NCBI GenBank assembly: GCA_031278665.1
Contig: JAITKC010000073.1
Coordinates: 1-5,195 of the forward strand
Origin: Bifidobacteriaceae bacterium
GTDB lineage: Bacteria; Actinomycetota; Actinomycetes; Actinomycetales; WQXJ01
Direction of reading: 5' to 3'
DNA length: 5,195 bases
A program made the translations under genes and the position numbers. The notes below the pieces were generated by a model. It worked only from the letters and a program-made list of their open reading frames with translations, was not told the origin of the DNA and made no database searches. This document shows positions 4,750 to 5,195 of this stretch, piece by piece; position 1 is the first letter of the stretch; each line of letters starts with the position of its first letter.

Positions 4750-5195
4750 GTGCTCTTATCGGTGATCGGCTGCGGCTACCTCGGGGCGGTGCACGCGGCC
4801 GCCATGGCCCGGCTCGGGCACCGCGTTGTCGGCGTCGACGTGGACGGCGCCAAAGTGGCCGCCTTGGCGACCGGGCGGGCCCCCTTCTACGAGCCCGAAC
4901 TCGACGCCGCCCTGGCCGAAGGCCTGGCCGCCGGCCGGCTGTCCTTCACCGACGACATCGGACAAGCGGCCGACTGCGCCGTCCACTTCATCTGCGTCGG
5001 CACCCCGCAGGCGGCCGGTTCGCTGGCGGCCGACCTGACGGCGCTGCACGGCGCGGCCGAGGCGCTGGTGGCGCGCCTTAGGCCCGGCGCGGTGGTGGTC
5101 GGCAAGTCGACGGTGCCGGTCGGAACAGCCCGGCCGCTGGCCGCCCGCCTCGCCGACGCCGACGCCGACGCCGACCTGGTCTGGAACCCCGAGTT
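4750..5195 (+). CDS. ugd: UDP-glucose 6-dehydrogenase, N-terminal part (runs off right edge)
   Basis: The 148 visible residues are the NAD-binding domain of a UDP-glucose/GDP-mannose dehydrogenase. The enzyme oxidises UDP-glucose twice with NAD+ to give UDP-glucuronate, a precursor for acidic surface polysaccharides. Visible are the dinucleotide motif VIGCGYLGAVHA (5-16), Asp30 at the end of beta-2 for the NAD ribose, PFYEPEL (45-51), FICVGTPQ (80-87), GKSTVPVGT (118-126) and the beginning of the conserved NPEFLREG motif at 146. The wording GCGYLGAVHA with CVGTPQ favours UDP-glucose over GDP-mannose dehydrogenase; the catalytic Cys and C-terminal domain are outside the window. GTG at 4750 is chosen because it starts one beta strand before the GxGxxG loop and has a suitably placed -10 box. 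The third codon is TTA, rare in such DNA. The gene is divergent from the export operon and probably supplies its sugar. Confidence 0.93.
   Translation, partial: MLLSVIGCGYLGAVHAAAMARLGHRVVGVDVDGAKVAALATGRAPFYEPELDAALAEGLAAGRLSFTDDIGQAADCAVHFICVGTPQAAGSLAADLTALHGAAEALVARLRPGAVVVGKSTVPVGTARPLAARLADADADADLVWNPE
5152..5175 (+). repeat. In-frame hexamer repeat (GCCGAC) x4 inside ugd
   Basis: Four perfect copies of GCCGAC encode Ala-Asp repeated four times (residues 135-142), just before the LVWNPE strand. The position corresponds to a surface loop of variable length in the family. Because the unit is 6 bp, slippage would change loop length without shifting the frame. Confidence 0.8.

Overview
The window is very GC-rich DNA with tightly packed genes, 4-base stop/start overlaps, mostly GTG starts and promoters that appear to give leaderless mRNAs. 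Protein motifs (a PadR-HAAS pair, a teichoic-acid/O-antigen type ABC exporter, an actinobacterial-looking UDP-glucose dehydrogenase) point to a high-GC actinobacterium. I cannot name the genus from this sequence alone.

Layout, from right to left. The right edge (4750-5195, plus strand) holds the N-terminal part of a UDP-glucose 6-dehydrogenase (ugd). A divergent 107-bp promoter region (4643-4749) separates it from a minus-strand operon. In transcription order that operon is an ExoA-like family 2 glycosyltransferase with a C-terminal membrane part (4642-3596), an ABC-2 polysaccharide export permease (start most likely TTG at 3515, stop at 2637), its ATP-binding subunit (2659-1841) and a GT-B family 4-type glycosyltransferase (1844-708). 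A hairpin at 637-661 follows. The left edge carries a second minus-strand unit: a PadR-family repressor (606-274) overlapping by 4 bp a HAAS-domain-like gene that leaves the window (277-1).

Function as a whole: ugd would supply UDP-glucuronate, the two glycosyltransferases would build a lipid-linked surface glycan, and the permease/ATPase pair would flip it across the membrane. This looks like part of a cell-surface polysaccharide or teichoic-acid-like locus. The exported polymer and the sugar specificities cannot be read from the sequence. The PadR-HAAS pair may simply be a neighbour.

I did not find a clearly new biological system. The points most worth checking are regulatory: both divergent genes have a TANNNT box exactly 6 nt before a GTG start, a perfect four-run G-quadruplex motif sits where the ugd -35 should be, two small hairpins lie between the glycosyltransferase and the permease, and a hairpin before padR pairs fully only as minus-strand RNA. 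No tRNA, rRNA, CRISPR array or mobile element was seen.
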